DNA from: Mangrovicoccus sp049603835
Lineage (GTDB): Bacteria; Pseudomonadota; Alphaproteobacteria; Rhodobacterales; Rhodobacteraceae
Assembly: GCA_049603835.1 (NCBI GenBank)
Contig: JBMYSZ010000006.1
Span: 1 to 64,000 of the forward strand
Length of the DNA stretch: 64,000 nucleotides
Direction of reading: 5' to 3'
Shown: piece after piece, positions 37,933 to 45,746 of the stretch
Layout: each line of letters opens with the position of its first letter
Numbering within the stretch: position 1 is the stretch's first letter
Notes under the pieces: generated by a model
Told to the model about the DNA's origin: nothing
Database searches by the model: none
What the model saw: the letters and a program-made list of their open reading frames with translations, nothing else
Made by a program: the position numbers and the translations under genes

Positions 37933-39351
37933 ATGGCTATTGGTAAAGTCACCCAGATCATCGGCGCCGTCGTGGACGTTCAGTTCGACGACCATCTGCC
38001 GGCGATTTTGAATGCCCTTAACACTGAAAACAACGGCAAAAAACTGGTTCTGGAAGTTTCCCAGCACCTGGGCGAAAGCACCGTGCGTTGTATCGCTATG
38101 GACGCAACCGAAGGCCTGATCCGTGGCCAAGAGGTTACCGACACTGGCGCACCTATCGCGATCCCGGTTGGCAACGCCACCTTGGGCCGCATCCTGAACG
38201 TCATCGGCGAGCCGGTTGACGAAGGTGGTCCGGTCAACGCGACTGAAACCCGCGCGATCCACCAGCCGGCACCGGAATTCGCTGACCAGGCGACCGAGTC
38301 GGAAATCCTGGTAACCGGCATCAAAGTTATCGACCTTCTCGCGCCTTACGCGAAGGGTGGTAAAATTGGTCTGTTCGGCGGTGCGGGCGTTGGTAAAACC
38401 GTTTTGATCATGGAATTGATCAACAACATCGCGAAAGTGCACTCTGGCTTCTCCGTATTCGCGGGTGTTGGCGAGCGTACTCGTGAGGGGAACGACCTGT
38501 ATCACGAGATGATCGAATCCAACGTTATTAAGCCGGACAACCTGGAAGAATCCCAGGTGGCTCTGGTTTACGGCCAGATGAACGAGCCTCCGGGTGCGCG
38601 TGCACGTGTTGCTCTGACCGGTCTGACCTTGGCCGAGCAGTTCCGTGACCAGTCCGGTACTGACGTTCTGTTCTTCGTGGACAACATCTTCCGCTTTACC
38701 CAAGCGGGTTCCGAGGTGTCCGCGCTTCTGGGCCGTATTCCTTCGGCGGTGGGCTATCAGCCGACCCTGGCAACCGATATGGGTGCCATGCAGGAACGCA
38801 TTACCTCCACCAAGAACGGCTCGATCACCTCGATCCAAGCGGTTTACGTGCCTGCGGATGACCTTACCGACCCGGCACCGGCAACCACCTTTGCTCACTT
38901 GGACGCAACCACCGTTCTGTCGCGTGCGATTTCCGAGCTCGGCATCTACCCGGCGGTTGACCCGCTCGATAGCTCCTCGCGTCTTCTGGACCCGGCGGTT
39001 ATCGGCGACGAGCATTACGGCGTAGCCCGTGACGTTCAGGGGATCCTGCAGCGCTATAAGTCTCTGCAAGACATCATCGCCATCCTCGGCATGGACGAAC
39101 TGAGCGAAGAAGACAAACTGACCGTGACCCGTGCACGGAAAATCCAGCGCTTCTTGTCCCAGCCCTTCGACGTTGCGAAAGTCTTCACCGGTTCCGACGG
39201 TATCCAGGTTCCGCTAGAAGACACGATCGCATCCTTCAAAGCGGTTGTGGCTGGCGAATACGACCATCTTCCGGAAGCGGCCTTCTACATGGTTGGCGGC
39301 ATCCAGGATGTGATCGAAAAAGCCGAGAAAATGGCTGCAGAAGCTGCGTAA
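37933..39351 (+). CDS. atpD: ATP synthase subunit beta
   Basis: Beta is the catalytic F1 subunit. The 472 residues have the P-loop GGAGVGKTVLIMELI, the catalytic Glu in GVGERTREGNDLY, the DELSEED element (residues in GMDELSEEDKLTV) and the family signature PAVDPLDSSSR. The gene lies between atpG and atpC with short gaps. Codon use is strongly biased, as in atpA. No insertion or deletion is apparent. Confidence 0.98.
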   Translation: MAIGKVTQIIGAVVDVQFDDHLPAILNALNTENNGKKLVLEVSQHLGESTVRCIAMDATEGLIRGQEVTDTGAPIAIPVGNATLGRILNVIGEPVDEGGPVNATETRAIHQPAPEFADQATESEILVTGIKVIDLLAPYAKGGKIGLFGGAGVGKTVLIMELINNIAKVHSGFSVFAGVGERTREGNDLYHEMIESNVIKPDNLEESQVALVYGQMNEPPGARARVALTGLTLAEQFRDQSGTDVLFFVDNIFRFTQAGSEVSALLGRIPSAVGYQPTLATDMGAMQERITSTKNGSITSIQAVYVPADDLTDPAPATTFAHLDATTVLSRAISELGIYPAVDPLDSSSRLLDPAVIGDEHYGVARDVQGILQRYKSLQDIIAILGMDELSEEDKLTVTRARKIQRFLSQPFDVAKVFTGSDGIQVPLEDTIASFKAVVAGEYDHLPEAAFYMVGGIQDVIEKAEKMAAEAA

Positions 39352-39362
39352 GGATCGGATGA

Positions 39363-39758
39363 ATGGCTGATACCTTGCAATTTGACCTGGTCTCGCCGGA
39401 ACGGAGCCTTGCTTCGTTCCCCGCGACCTCGGTCCAGCTTCCGGGCAGCGAGGGCGACATGACTGCCATGCCGAACCACGCGCCCACCATCACCACGTTG
39501 CGCCCGGGCGTGATCACCGTGGCGGGCGAGGGGGAAACCCAAGAATTCGTCGTCACTGGCGGTTTCGCGGATATCTCTGCCTCGGCGGCGACGATCCTGG
39601 CCGAAGCGGCTTACCCACGTGGTGCCGAAGCGGCAGCAGCTTTGCGGACTGCATTGGATGAGGCGAAAGCTTCGGCCGAAGCAGCTTCCGATGATACCCG
39701 CGATGTCGCGGAAAAGCTGGTCGCTGATTTGGTGCATTTGCTGGAGGCGATGGAGTAA
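39363..39758 (+). CDS. atpC: ATP synthase subunit epsilon
   Basis: Epsilon binds gamma and can brake ATP hydrolysis. The 131-residue protein has an N-terminal beta-sandwich (FDLVSPERSLASFPATSVQLPGSEGDM) and a C-terminal pair of helices that is short and Ala/Glu-rich. The start follows the atpD stop by 11 bases. It is the last gene in the operon and is followed by a strong terminator. Confidence 0.95.
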   Translation: MADTLQFDLVSPERSLASFPATSVQLPGSEGDMTAMPNHAPTITTLRPGVITVAGEGETQEFVVTGGFADISASAATILAEAAYPRGAEAAAALRTALDEAKASAEAASDDTRDVAEKLVADLVHLLEAME

Positions 39759-39789
39759 GTCACTCCATCCACCGACCCCAAAATTCAAA

Positions 39790-39818
39790 AACCCCGGTCC
39801 GCATGGCCGGGGTTTTTT
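39790..39818 (+). terminator. Terminator of the atp operon
   Basis: Stem ACCCCGG/CCGGGGT with a nine-base loop is followed by six T residues, 32 bases past the atpC stop. Confidence 0.85.
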
Positions 39819-39879
39819 CGTTGGGTCAGAATGCCGAAACAGAGCTGTAGAACTAAGGCTTTGAAAGTTTGATTTAGTT

Positions 39880-40005
39880 TCGTTCAGAAAGGTATTGCGC
39901 CTGTTAACTTCTCAGAAAGGCTCAATACGTTAAGCATTTGCTATAAAGACTTTTTCATCAGGCGTCGCCTCGGAGCATTAAGCTGCTCCGGGGCTTTTTC
40001 TTTTT
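39880..40005 (+). ncRNA. Candidate small RNA between atpC and prs
   Basis: A second, well-formed plus-strand terminator at 39968-40005 has no plus-strand gene in front of it: the atp operon already has its own terminator, and prs lies on the other strand. The roughly 150 bases between the two terminators are A+T-rich and hold a direct repeat TCAGAAAGG at 39884 and 39912. TTGATT (39869-39874) followed by GTATTG (39892-39897) is one weak promoter option, so the 5' end is not fixed. No open frame of useful length is present. A backup terminator for atpC read-through is the simpler alternative. Confidence 0.3.
39968..40005 (+). terminator. Strong terminator without an obvious gene
   Basis: A ten-base-pair stem (CCTCGGAGCA with TGCTCCGGGG, one G-T pair) around the loop TTAAGC is followed by CTTTTTCTTTTT. 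The T tract lies on the plus-strand side only, so it does not serve prs. Confidence 0.8.
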
Positions 40006-40020
40006 CGGATAACCCCTGGC

Positions 40021-41043
40021 TCAAAGATTATCGGGATACATGCCTTCATAGATCGGGGCGAGCGTCTGCACATCGATCAGCGACGAAATGGAGGTGCCGC
40101 TCCATGTATTCAGCACCGCCTGAGCAAAAAGCGGCGCGGTGGGGACGATGCGAATATTGGGGGCGTTTTTGATCGCTTGGGTCGGCAGGATCGAGTCTGT
40201 GATCACAACGGATTTGAGCTTGGAATTGGTGATCCGCTCCACTGCCGGGCCGGACATAACCCCATGCGACGTATAGGCATGCACTTCGCTCGCGCCATTT
40301 TCCAACAGCACTTCCGCCGCTTTGCACAATGTGCCGGCCGTGTCGCACATATCGTCAACGATGATACAGACCTGGTCTTTCACATCACCGATCACAGTCA
40401 TTTCCGCCACTTCACCGGCCCGTTCGCGGCGTTTGTCGACGATGGCCAGAGGCGATTGGATTCGGGTGGCCAGCTCGCGGGCCCGTGCCACACCGCCCAC
40501 ATCCGGCGAGATGACGGTTAGATTGTCGAGATTGTCTTTGAAATTGGCTTTGATATCCATGGCAAAGAGCGGCGCCGCATAGAGGTTGTCCACTGGGATA
40601 TCGAAAAAGCCTTGGATCTGAGCCGCGTGCAGATCCATGGTTAGGATCCGCTCGATCCCCGCCTCGGTCAGCATATTCGCCACCAGCTTGGCGGAAATGG
40701 GTGTCCGCGATTTGCTACGGCGGTCCTGACGCGCATAGCCGAAATAGGGGATAACCGCGGTGATGCGGGCCGCCGAAGAACGACGCAGAGCATCGGCGAT
40801 AATCAGCAGCTCCATCAGATTGTCATTGGCCGGGCGCGAGGTCGGCTGGATGATATACATATCCTCGCCGCGGACATTCTCGAAAACCTCGACAAAGATT
40901 TCACCATCATTGAACCGCTCAACCCGCGCTTTGACCAGCTCGGTGCGGACACCACGATGGACAGTCATGCGGCGGGCAACGGCTTCGGCCAGGGGACGGT
41001 TCGCATTACCAGCGATCAACTTGGGTTCGTTTTGGGCGGGCAT
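40021..41043 (-). CDS. prs: Ribose-phosphate pyrophosphokinase
   Basis: Prs makes PRPP from ribose 5-phosphate and ATP, supplying purine, pyrimidine, histidine and tryptophan synthesis as well as the Gpt and TrpD reactions in this window. The 340 residues contain YARQDRRSKSRTPISAKL, the DLHAAQIQGFFDIPVDNLYA region, VSPDVGGVARARELA and the PRPP-binding IIVDDMCDTAGTL. It converges on the atp operon. The family call is firm. Confidence 0.96.
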   Translation of the reverse strand: MPAQNEPKLIAGNANRPLAEAVARRMTVHRGVRTELVKARVERFNDGEIFVEVFENVRGEDMYIIQPTSRPANDNLMELLIIADALRRSSAARITAVIPYFGYARQDRRSKSRTPISAKLVANMLTEAGIERILTMDLHAAQIQGFFDIPVDNLYAAPLFAMDIKANFKDNLDNLTVISPDVGGVARARELATRIQSPLAIVDKRRERAGEVAEMTVIGDVKDQVCIIVDDMCDTAGTLCKAAEVLLENGASEVHAYTSHGVMSGPAVERITNSKLKSVVITDSILPTQAIKNAPNIRIVPTAPLFAQAVLNTWSGTSISSLIDVQTLAPIYEGMYPDNL

Positions 41044-41222
41044 GGCAGTACCTCCTGAGCAGAGCAGTCATAGATTCGTGTGATTGATAGGGGGCGTATC
41101 ACCGATCCCGCTGGATTCAAGCTCTGCTAGAATGCCCGGGCCCGGCCAGCTTATCGACTTATTTCCAATGTTGCTCCGGAGCTACGGAAAAATTGCCTCG
41201 AAATGCGGCGTTTGAATTTGAA

Positions 41223-41239
41223 TTGCGAATAAGTTGCAA
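41223..41239. promoter_or_regulatory. Candidate Fur-family (Mur-like) operator
   Basis: TTGCGAATAAGTTGCAA is an imperfect 17-base palindrome with perfect TTGC/GCAA ends. It lies just upstream of the candidate promoter of the metal-importer genes. Fur-family regulators such as Mur control manganese importers in alphaproteobacteria; assignment here is by position and symmetry only. Confidence 0.4.
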
Positions 41240-41247
41240 AATCACAA

Positions 41248-41275
41248 TTGACTTTTTGCGAGCCGTTCTCATATT
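41248..41275 (+). promoter_or_regulatory. Candidate promoter of the metal ABC importer operon
   Basis: TTGACT and CATATT are separated by 16 bases, about 30 bases before the first gene. The 17-base palindrome lies directly upstream. Confidence 0.5.
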
Positions 41276-41303
41276 TCTTTTGAAGTAAACTGAAGGATTT
41301 CGA

Positions 41304-42263
41304 ATGCTCACGCGCCGCCAGGCCATTTTTGTGATGAGTTCCGCCGCTGCCTGTCTACCGGGGCTAGCGGGCGCTTCGGCCCCTCTAAACATAGTTGCAA
41401 CGACTGGCATGATTGCCGACGCGGCACGGGTGCTGGGCGGTCCGTCTGTGACGGTCGAAGCATTGATGGGGCCGGGGGTTGACCCGCATGGCTATCGCCA
41501 AACCCGCACAGATATCGTCAGCCTGACCCGCGCCGATTTGATTTTCTGGCATGGGCTAGGGCTTGAGGCGCAGATGGAGCAAGTTCTTGCCGATCTGGCC
41601 CGTCGCAGCCCGGTCAAGGCCGTGGCCGATACGCTTCCGGTTACGGAACTCTTGGCCCATGATGTTTATGAGGGGCGCTATGATCCCCATGTCTGGATGG
41701 ATCCAAAGCTTTGGTCGCTAGTTGTGTCCGAGATGCGCGAGGCCATGGCGAAAACCCGTCCAGAGCTGGCCGCGGAATTCACTGCGAATGCCGAGAGCTA
41801 CCAAACCCAGCTGACGCGGCTGGATGAATATGCGCAGCGTGTTCTGGGCTCTGTCCCCGAAGAGCGGCGGGTCTTGGTCACGGCGCATGACGCTTTTGGC
41901 TATTTCGGCCGGGCCTATGGCTATGAGGTCATGGGGCTGCAAGGTATTTCCACCGAAGCCGAGGCGGGTCTGAACCGCATTTCGGAGCTGGTCGATACCA
42001 TCGTTTCGCGTAAAATTGCGGCGGTTTTTGTGGAAAGCTCTGTTTCCGACCGGGCCATGCGCGCTTTGATTGAAGGTGCCGCGGCCCAGGGGCATACACT
42101 GCGTATCGGAGGCGAACTGTTCTCTGACGCGATGGGGCCGGAAGGCAGTTATGAGGGCAGCTATTTGGGCATGCTCGATCACAATATTACGACGATTGCC
42201 AAAGCCTTGGGCGGGGTTGTTCCCGGACGCGGCATGGATGGCAAGCTGACAAAGGCCGTGTAA
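41304..42263 (+). CDS. Mn/Zn-type ABC importer, substrate-binding protein (TroA/MntA family)
   Basis: This 319-residue cluster A-I binding protein captures a transition metal in the periplasm. The signal is probably Tat-like (TRRQAIF then a hydrophobic stretch to LAGASA). Metal-ligand positions are visible as the His of GVDPHGYRQT, the His of RYDPHVWMD, the Glu in VFVESSVS and an Asp near GGELFSD. The absence of a His-rich loop argues for manganese (or iron) rather than zinc. It leads a four-gene operon with a 2-base gap to the ATPase gene. Confidence 0.88.
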   Translation: MLTRRQAIFVMSSAAACLPGLAGASAPLNIVATTGMIADAARVLGGPSVTVEALMGPGVDPHGYRQTRTDIVSLTRADLIFWHGLGLEAQMEQVLADLARRSPVKAVADTLPVTELLAHDVYEGRYDPHVWMDPKLWSLVVSEMREAMAKTRPELAAEFTANAESYQTQLTRLDEYAQRVLGSVPEERRVLVTAHDAFGYFGRAYGYEVMGLQGISTEAEAGLNRISELVDTIVSRKIAAVFVESSVSDRAMRALIEGAAAQGHTLRIGGELFSDAMGPEGSYEGSYLGMLDHNITTIAKALGGVVPGRGMDGKLTKAV

Positions 42264-42265
42264 CG

Positions 42266-43072
42266 ATGTCTCCTCTTGAACTAGTCACTTTAGGTGGAAA
42301 GCGCCTGACCCCTGGTTTGGTCAATTCCACAGCGCCTTTGGCTGTGCGGGGGCTAAGTGTTTCTTATGGCGCGAAGCCGGCGGTGTTTTCCGTTGACGCC
42401 AGTTTTGTCGAAGGCGCGATGACGGCGATTATCGGCCCGAATGGCGCCGGGAAATCGACCTTCCTAAAGGCCTCGCTGGGGCTGATCCCGGCTTTGTCCG
42501 GCACGGTGACCAGTTTTGGCACTCCGATCGGCCAGGCGCGGGACCGGATTGCATATGTGCCGCAGCGCGCCAGTGTTGATTGGGATTTCCCGGCGCGGGT
42601 GCTGGATGTGGTGCTGATGGGCATGTCCCGCCAGCTGGGGCTGTTGCGCAGGGTGCGGCAAACCCATCTGGACCAAGCCGTGGCCTGTTTGGCGCGAGTG
42701 GGCATGGCGGATTTCGCAGATCGGCAGATCGGTCAGCTGTCCGGTGGCCAGCAGCAGCGGGTCTTCTTGGCGCGGGCTTTGGCTCAGGGGGCGGACCTAT
42801 ATTTGTTGGACGAGCCTTTTGCGGGGGTGGATGCGGCCACTGAACGCGCGATTATCAGCGTTCTGCAAGAGCTGCGCAATCAGGGCAAAACCGTTGTGGC
42901 GGTGCATCATGACTTGGCCACGGTGACGGAATATTTCGACCGCGTCTGCCTGATCAATGTGCGCAAAATCGCCGAAGGTCCGGTGGCCCAGGCCTTTACC
43001 GCTGAAACTCTGCAAGAGGCTTATGGCGGTCGCTTGGCCACGGCGCAGATCGAGCAGCTGCGCGCGGTCTAA
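42266..43072 (+). CDS. Mn/Zn-type ABC importer, ATP-binding protein
   Basis: This 268-residue ATPase has Walker A GPNGAGKSTFLKA, signature LSGGQQQRVFLARALA, Walker B LYLLDEPFAGVD and the switch His in VVAVHHDLATV. The segment AYVPQRASVDWDFPARVLDVV is characteristic of the TroB/MntB branch. It has an N-terminal extension of about 25 residues before the ABC core; the true start could be later. The next gene starts three bases after the stop. It energises import by the two membrane subunits that follow. Confidence 0.92.
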   Translation: MSPLELVTLGGKRLTPGLVNSTAPLAVRGLSVSYGAKPAVFSVDASFVEGAMTAIIGPNGAGKSTFLKASLGLIPALSGTVTSFGTPIGQARDRIAYVPQRASVDWDFPARVLDVVLMGMSRQLGLLRRVRQTHLDQAVACLARVGMADFADRQIGQLSGGQQQRVFLARALAQGADLYLLDEPFAGVDAATERAIISVLQELRNQGKTVVAVHHDLATVTEYFDRVCLINVRKIAEGPVAQAFTAETLQEAYGGRLATAQIEQLRAV

Positions 43073-43075
43073 CCC

Positions 43076-44272
43076 ATGTGGCAAGCCCTGACATTTCAGC
43101 TCGGCTATAATGCCGGGCTTGTGACCATTGGGGCAACCCTGCTTGGCGTGGCCGCGGGGGTGGTGGGAACCTTTCTTTATCTCCGCAAGCGGTCTTTGAT
43201 CAGCGATGCCATTAGCCATGCGACGTTGCCCGGGGTGGGGTTGGCCTTTCTCCTTATGGTCGCGCTTGGTGGCGATGGGCGAAATCTAGCGGGGCTGTTG
43301 ATCGGCGCGGCTGGCTCGGCCTGGCTGGGGCTGGTCTGTGTGCAAAACCTGACCCAACGCACCCGCCTGACCGAAGATGCAGCTATTGGCGCGGTGCTTT
43401 CGGTGTTCTTTGGGCTGGGCGTCGTTTTGCTGACGATTATCCAGACTATGTCTATGGGGCGCCAGGCGGGGCTGGATAGTCTGCTTTTGGGCGCAACGGC
43501 GGGGATGTTGCAAAGCGATGCGGTGCTGATCGCTGTTGGGGCCGGGCTGGTTTTGCTGGCGGTGATCCTGCTGCGCCGCCCGATGACCATGGTGGCTTTC
43601 GACGAATCCTATGCGGCGGCCCAGGGCCTCTCGGTAAAGCGGGTGGATCTGGCGGCAATGATCTTGGCTTTGGCCATCACGGTGGTCGGTCTGAAAATCG
43701 TCGGGCTGATCCTGATCGTCGCGCTTTTGATCATCCCTGCCGTCGCGGCGCGGTTTTGGAGCGAGCGCGTCGAAATCGTCGCCATCACCGCCGGAGCAAT
43801 TGGCGGGCTTTCAGGCTATCTTGGCGCGGCTTTGTCGGCCACCGCGCCGGCATTACCCACCGGACCGATCATCGTTTTGGTGAGCTTTGCGCTATTTGTG
43901 GTCTCTCTATTCCTCGCGCCTGGGCGGGGCGTGCTCGCGGCATTCTTGCACCGGCAACAAATGGCGCGGCGGGTGCATCTGCGCCAAGGGCTTTTGGCGC
44001 TGGCCCAGGGGCAACCGATCTATGAAGTCTATACAAGGCGGCTTCTGATCCGCGCCGGTTTGATGCGCCCGGATGGCGTGGCGACGGATGCGGGGCAGGC
44101 GCGCGCGGCCAAAGCTTTGCGCGACGAGCATCGCTGGGGATTGCTGCGGGGATTAGCGGCCTATGAAGGGGCGGCGTCGCTCTATGATGGCCTGACCGAA
44201 ATCGAAGAGGTGCTGACCAGCGATGAAATCGCAGCGCTTGATGCGCAGATCGGCGGGCCAGAGGAGGTGTGA
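43076..44272 (+). CDS. Metal ABC importer permease with C-terminal winged-helix-like extension
   Basis: The first 285 or so residues form an ABC-3 type permease with about eight membrane segments and the conserved SDAISHATLPGVGLAFL and FDESYAAAQGLSV loops. The remaining 110 residues are soluble: RQGLLALAQGQPIYEVYTRRLLIRAGLM... EHRWGLLRGLAAYEGA. They look like a winged-helix/DtxR-type part, a feature known in some TroC/MntC permeases. At 398 residues it is much longer than its partner (316). It overlaps the start region of the next gene. The extension might sense the metal, which is inference. Confidence 0.82.
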   Translation: MWQALTFQLGYNAGLVTIGATLLGVAAGVVGTFLYLRKRSLISDAISHATLPGVGLAFLLMVALGGDGRNLAGLLIGAAGSAWLGLVCVQNLTQRTRLTEDAAIGAVLSVFFGLGVVLLTIIQTMSMGRQAGLDSLLLGATAGMLQSDAVLIAVGAGLVLLAVILLRRPMTMVAFDESYAAAQGLSVKRVDLAAMILALAITVVGLKIVGLILIVALLIIPAVAARFWSERVEIVAITAGAIGGLSGYLGAALSATAPALPTGPIIVLVSFALFVVSLFLAPGRGVLAAFLHRQQMARRVHLRQGLLALAQGQPIYEVYTRRLLIRAGLMRPDGVATDAGQARAAKALRDEHRWGLLRGLAAYEGAASLYDGLTEIEEVLTSDEIAALDAQIGGPEEV

Positions 44273-44274
44273 CC

Positions 44275-45222
44275 ATGATCGGCGCTGAATTCGTCGCGCT
44301 GAGCCTGCCGCCGATGGTGATCGGCTGCCTCGCCGCGCTGGCCTGTGCTTTGCCGGGAAATTTCCTGCTGTTGCGCCGTCAGGCTTTGATCGGCGATGCG
44401 ATTTCCCATGTGGTTTTGCCGGGGATTGTCCTGGCTTTTCTGATCACCGGACGGATTGGGACTTGGCCAATGATGCTTGGCGCAGCGGTCGCGGCGCTGG
44501 TGGCGGTGGGATTGATCGAGGCGATCAAGCGGCTCGGCCGGATCGAACCCGGAGCCGCGATGGGCGTCACCTTTACGGCGATGTTTGCCGCAGGGGTGAT
44601 CGTGCTAGAGCGCAGCGATACCTCGGCGGTGCATCTGGATGTGGAACACGCTTTGATGGGCAGCCTTGAATCGCTCATCTGGCTGGATGCCACGGGCTGG
44701 GACTCGCTGATCGACCCGGTCGCTTTGGCGGGCTTGCCCTCTGAGTTGGGGCGGTTGGCTTTGATCTTAGTTTTGGTGGTGGCGCTGCTCTGGCTGTTTT
44801 GGCGTCCGCTGAAAATCAGCACATTTGACGAATCCTATGCGGTGACGCTCGGTTTGCCAGTGACCGCGATCAGCCTGGGGCTGGTCATCGTGTCGGCTAT
44901 GGCAGCGGTGGCGGCATTTGATGCGGTGGGGTCGATCATCGTGATCGCGATGTTCATCTGCCCCCCTGCTGCCGCGCGACTTTTGACAGATCGGTTAGAG
45001 CTGCAAATCGGCCTGAGCGCGCTTTTCGCCATGATCTCGGCGATGCTGGGCTATGTGCTGGCGGGCTATGGACCGCTGTGGTTAGGCGGCCAAGATTCTG
45101 TGAGCGCGGCGGGGATGATCGCCACCTTATCCGGGGTGATATTGGGACTCACCGCTTGGTTCTCGGTTTTTCGCATGCATAAATTGCAAAAAAACCAGGC
45201 GAACGAAGATTTCGACGCTTAA
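44275..45222 (+). CDS. Metal ABC importer second permease (ABC-3 family)
   Basis: This 315-residue integral membrane protein has about eight hydrophobic spans and the family motifs IGDAISHVVLPGIVLAFL and FDESYAVTLGLPV. It pairs with the upstream permease to give a heterodimeric channel as in TroCD. I prefer ATG at 44275, eight bases after AGAGGAGG, over an in-frame GTG at 44269 that overlaps the previous stop. Its stop codon overlaps the stop of the convergent arsR gene (TTAA shared). Confidence 0.9.
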   Translation: MIGAEFVALSLPPMVIGCLAALACALPGNFLLLRRQALIGDAISHVVLPGIVLAFLITGRIGTWPMMLGAAVAALVAVGLIEAIKRLGRIEPGAAMGVTFTAMFAAGVIVLERSDTSAVHLDVEHALMGSLESLIWLDATGWDSLIDPVALAGLPSELGRLALILVLVVALLWLFWRPLKISTFDESYAVTLGLPVTAISLGLVIVSAMAAVAAFDAVGSIIVIAMFICPPAAARLLTDRLELQIGLSALFAMISAMLGYVLAGYGPLWLGGQDSVSAAGMIATLSGVILGLTAWFSVFRMHKLQKNQANEDFDA

Positions 45223-45566
45223 TCTGTAATCTTGCCTTTCCAGGGCGCGATCTCTTGGCAGCAGCCCGGCGGTTGATCCAGACTAAGCGCGGCAATCGCC
45301 ACCGCATCCCGGCGCAGCGTGTCAAGAAAATGGCAAAGTTGCGCAAAACCCTCGGGATTGAGGCGATAAACCCGCCTTGTTCCCCGCGCTGCCGCCTGAC
45401 ACAGCCCCGCTTCGACCAAAATTCGCAAATGTTGTGAAACAGCCGGGCGGCTGATGGCGAAACCTTCGGCCAAATGGCCCACACTGGCCGGGCCCCGGCG
45501 GAGGCGATCAATCAGTGCAAGCCGGGTTGGATCAGAGAGGGCTTGCAACGGAACTATGTAAGTCAT
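45219..45566 (-). CDS. ArsR-family transcriptional repressor
   Basis: This 115-residue winged-helix protein has the ArsR core: LQALSDPTRLALIDRLRRG, then the recognition helix ISRPAVSQHLRILVEAGL and the wing GTRRVYRLNPEG. Cys residues occur in GLCQ, QLCHF and a CC pair (PPGCCQEI) near the C terminus, which could be a sensor site; the classic CxC of ArsR is absent. The gene is convergent with the metal importer. Two GTAAG-N6-CTTAC palindromes overlap its start codon, so it very likely represses itself. A TTGACA-N17-TTACGG promoter would start transcription at the ATG itself, giving a leaderless message. Its inducer is unknown. Confidence 0.85.
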   Translation of the reverse strand: MTYIVPLQALSDPTRLALIDRLRRGPASVGHLAEGFAISRPAVSQHLRILVEAGLCQAAARGTRRVYRLNPEGFAQLCHFLDTLRRDAVAIAALSLDQPPGCCQEIAPWKGKITD

Positions 45567-45590
45567 AGCTTACCGTAAGTTTTGGCTTAC
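45558..45590. promoter_or_regulatory. Tandem palindromic operator over arsR start and promoter
   Basis: Two copies of GTAAG-N6-CTTAC lie at 45558-45573 and 45575-45590, seventeen bases apart, with one base between them. The arsR ATG (45564-45566) is inside the first copy. On the minus strand TTGACA (45601-45596) and TTACGG (45578-45573) flank or overlap the copies, so bound repressor would block the promoter. Confidence 0.75.
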
Positions 45591-45666
45591 CTACCTGTCA
45601 ACGGTCACAAGACAGGCATTATTAGTCAAATAGGTAAAAATCGATCAATTGCCCAAGGGAGAGGCT

Positions 45667-45693
45667 CTTGCAGCTCCCGGGCCACCCCCCTAC
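45667..45693 (+). promoter_or_regulatory. Candidate heat-shock (RpoH) promoter of clpP
   Basis: CTTG followed after 18 bases by CCTAC resembles the alphaproteobacterial RpoH pattern CTTG-N17/18-CYTAT, with one mismatch in the -10. It lies about 55 bases before clpP, a gene commonly under heat-shock control. Confidence 0.35.
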
Positions 45694-45746
45694 CGTGACC
45701 ATATAGGCGCCGAAGTTGCGCCCCGACCAAAGATAGGCAGTCCGCG

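Noticed and set aside
37042..39069. A 675-codon open frame opposite atpG and atpD.
   Set aside because: Same cause; highly expressed genes with biased codons leave the opposite strand free of stops.
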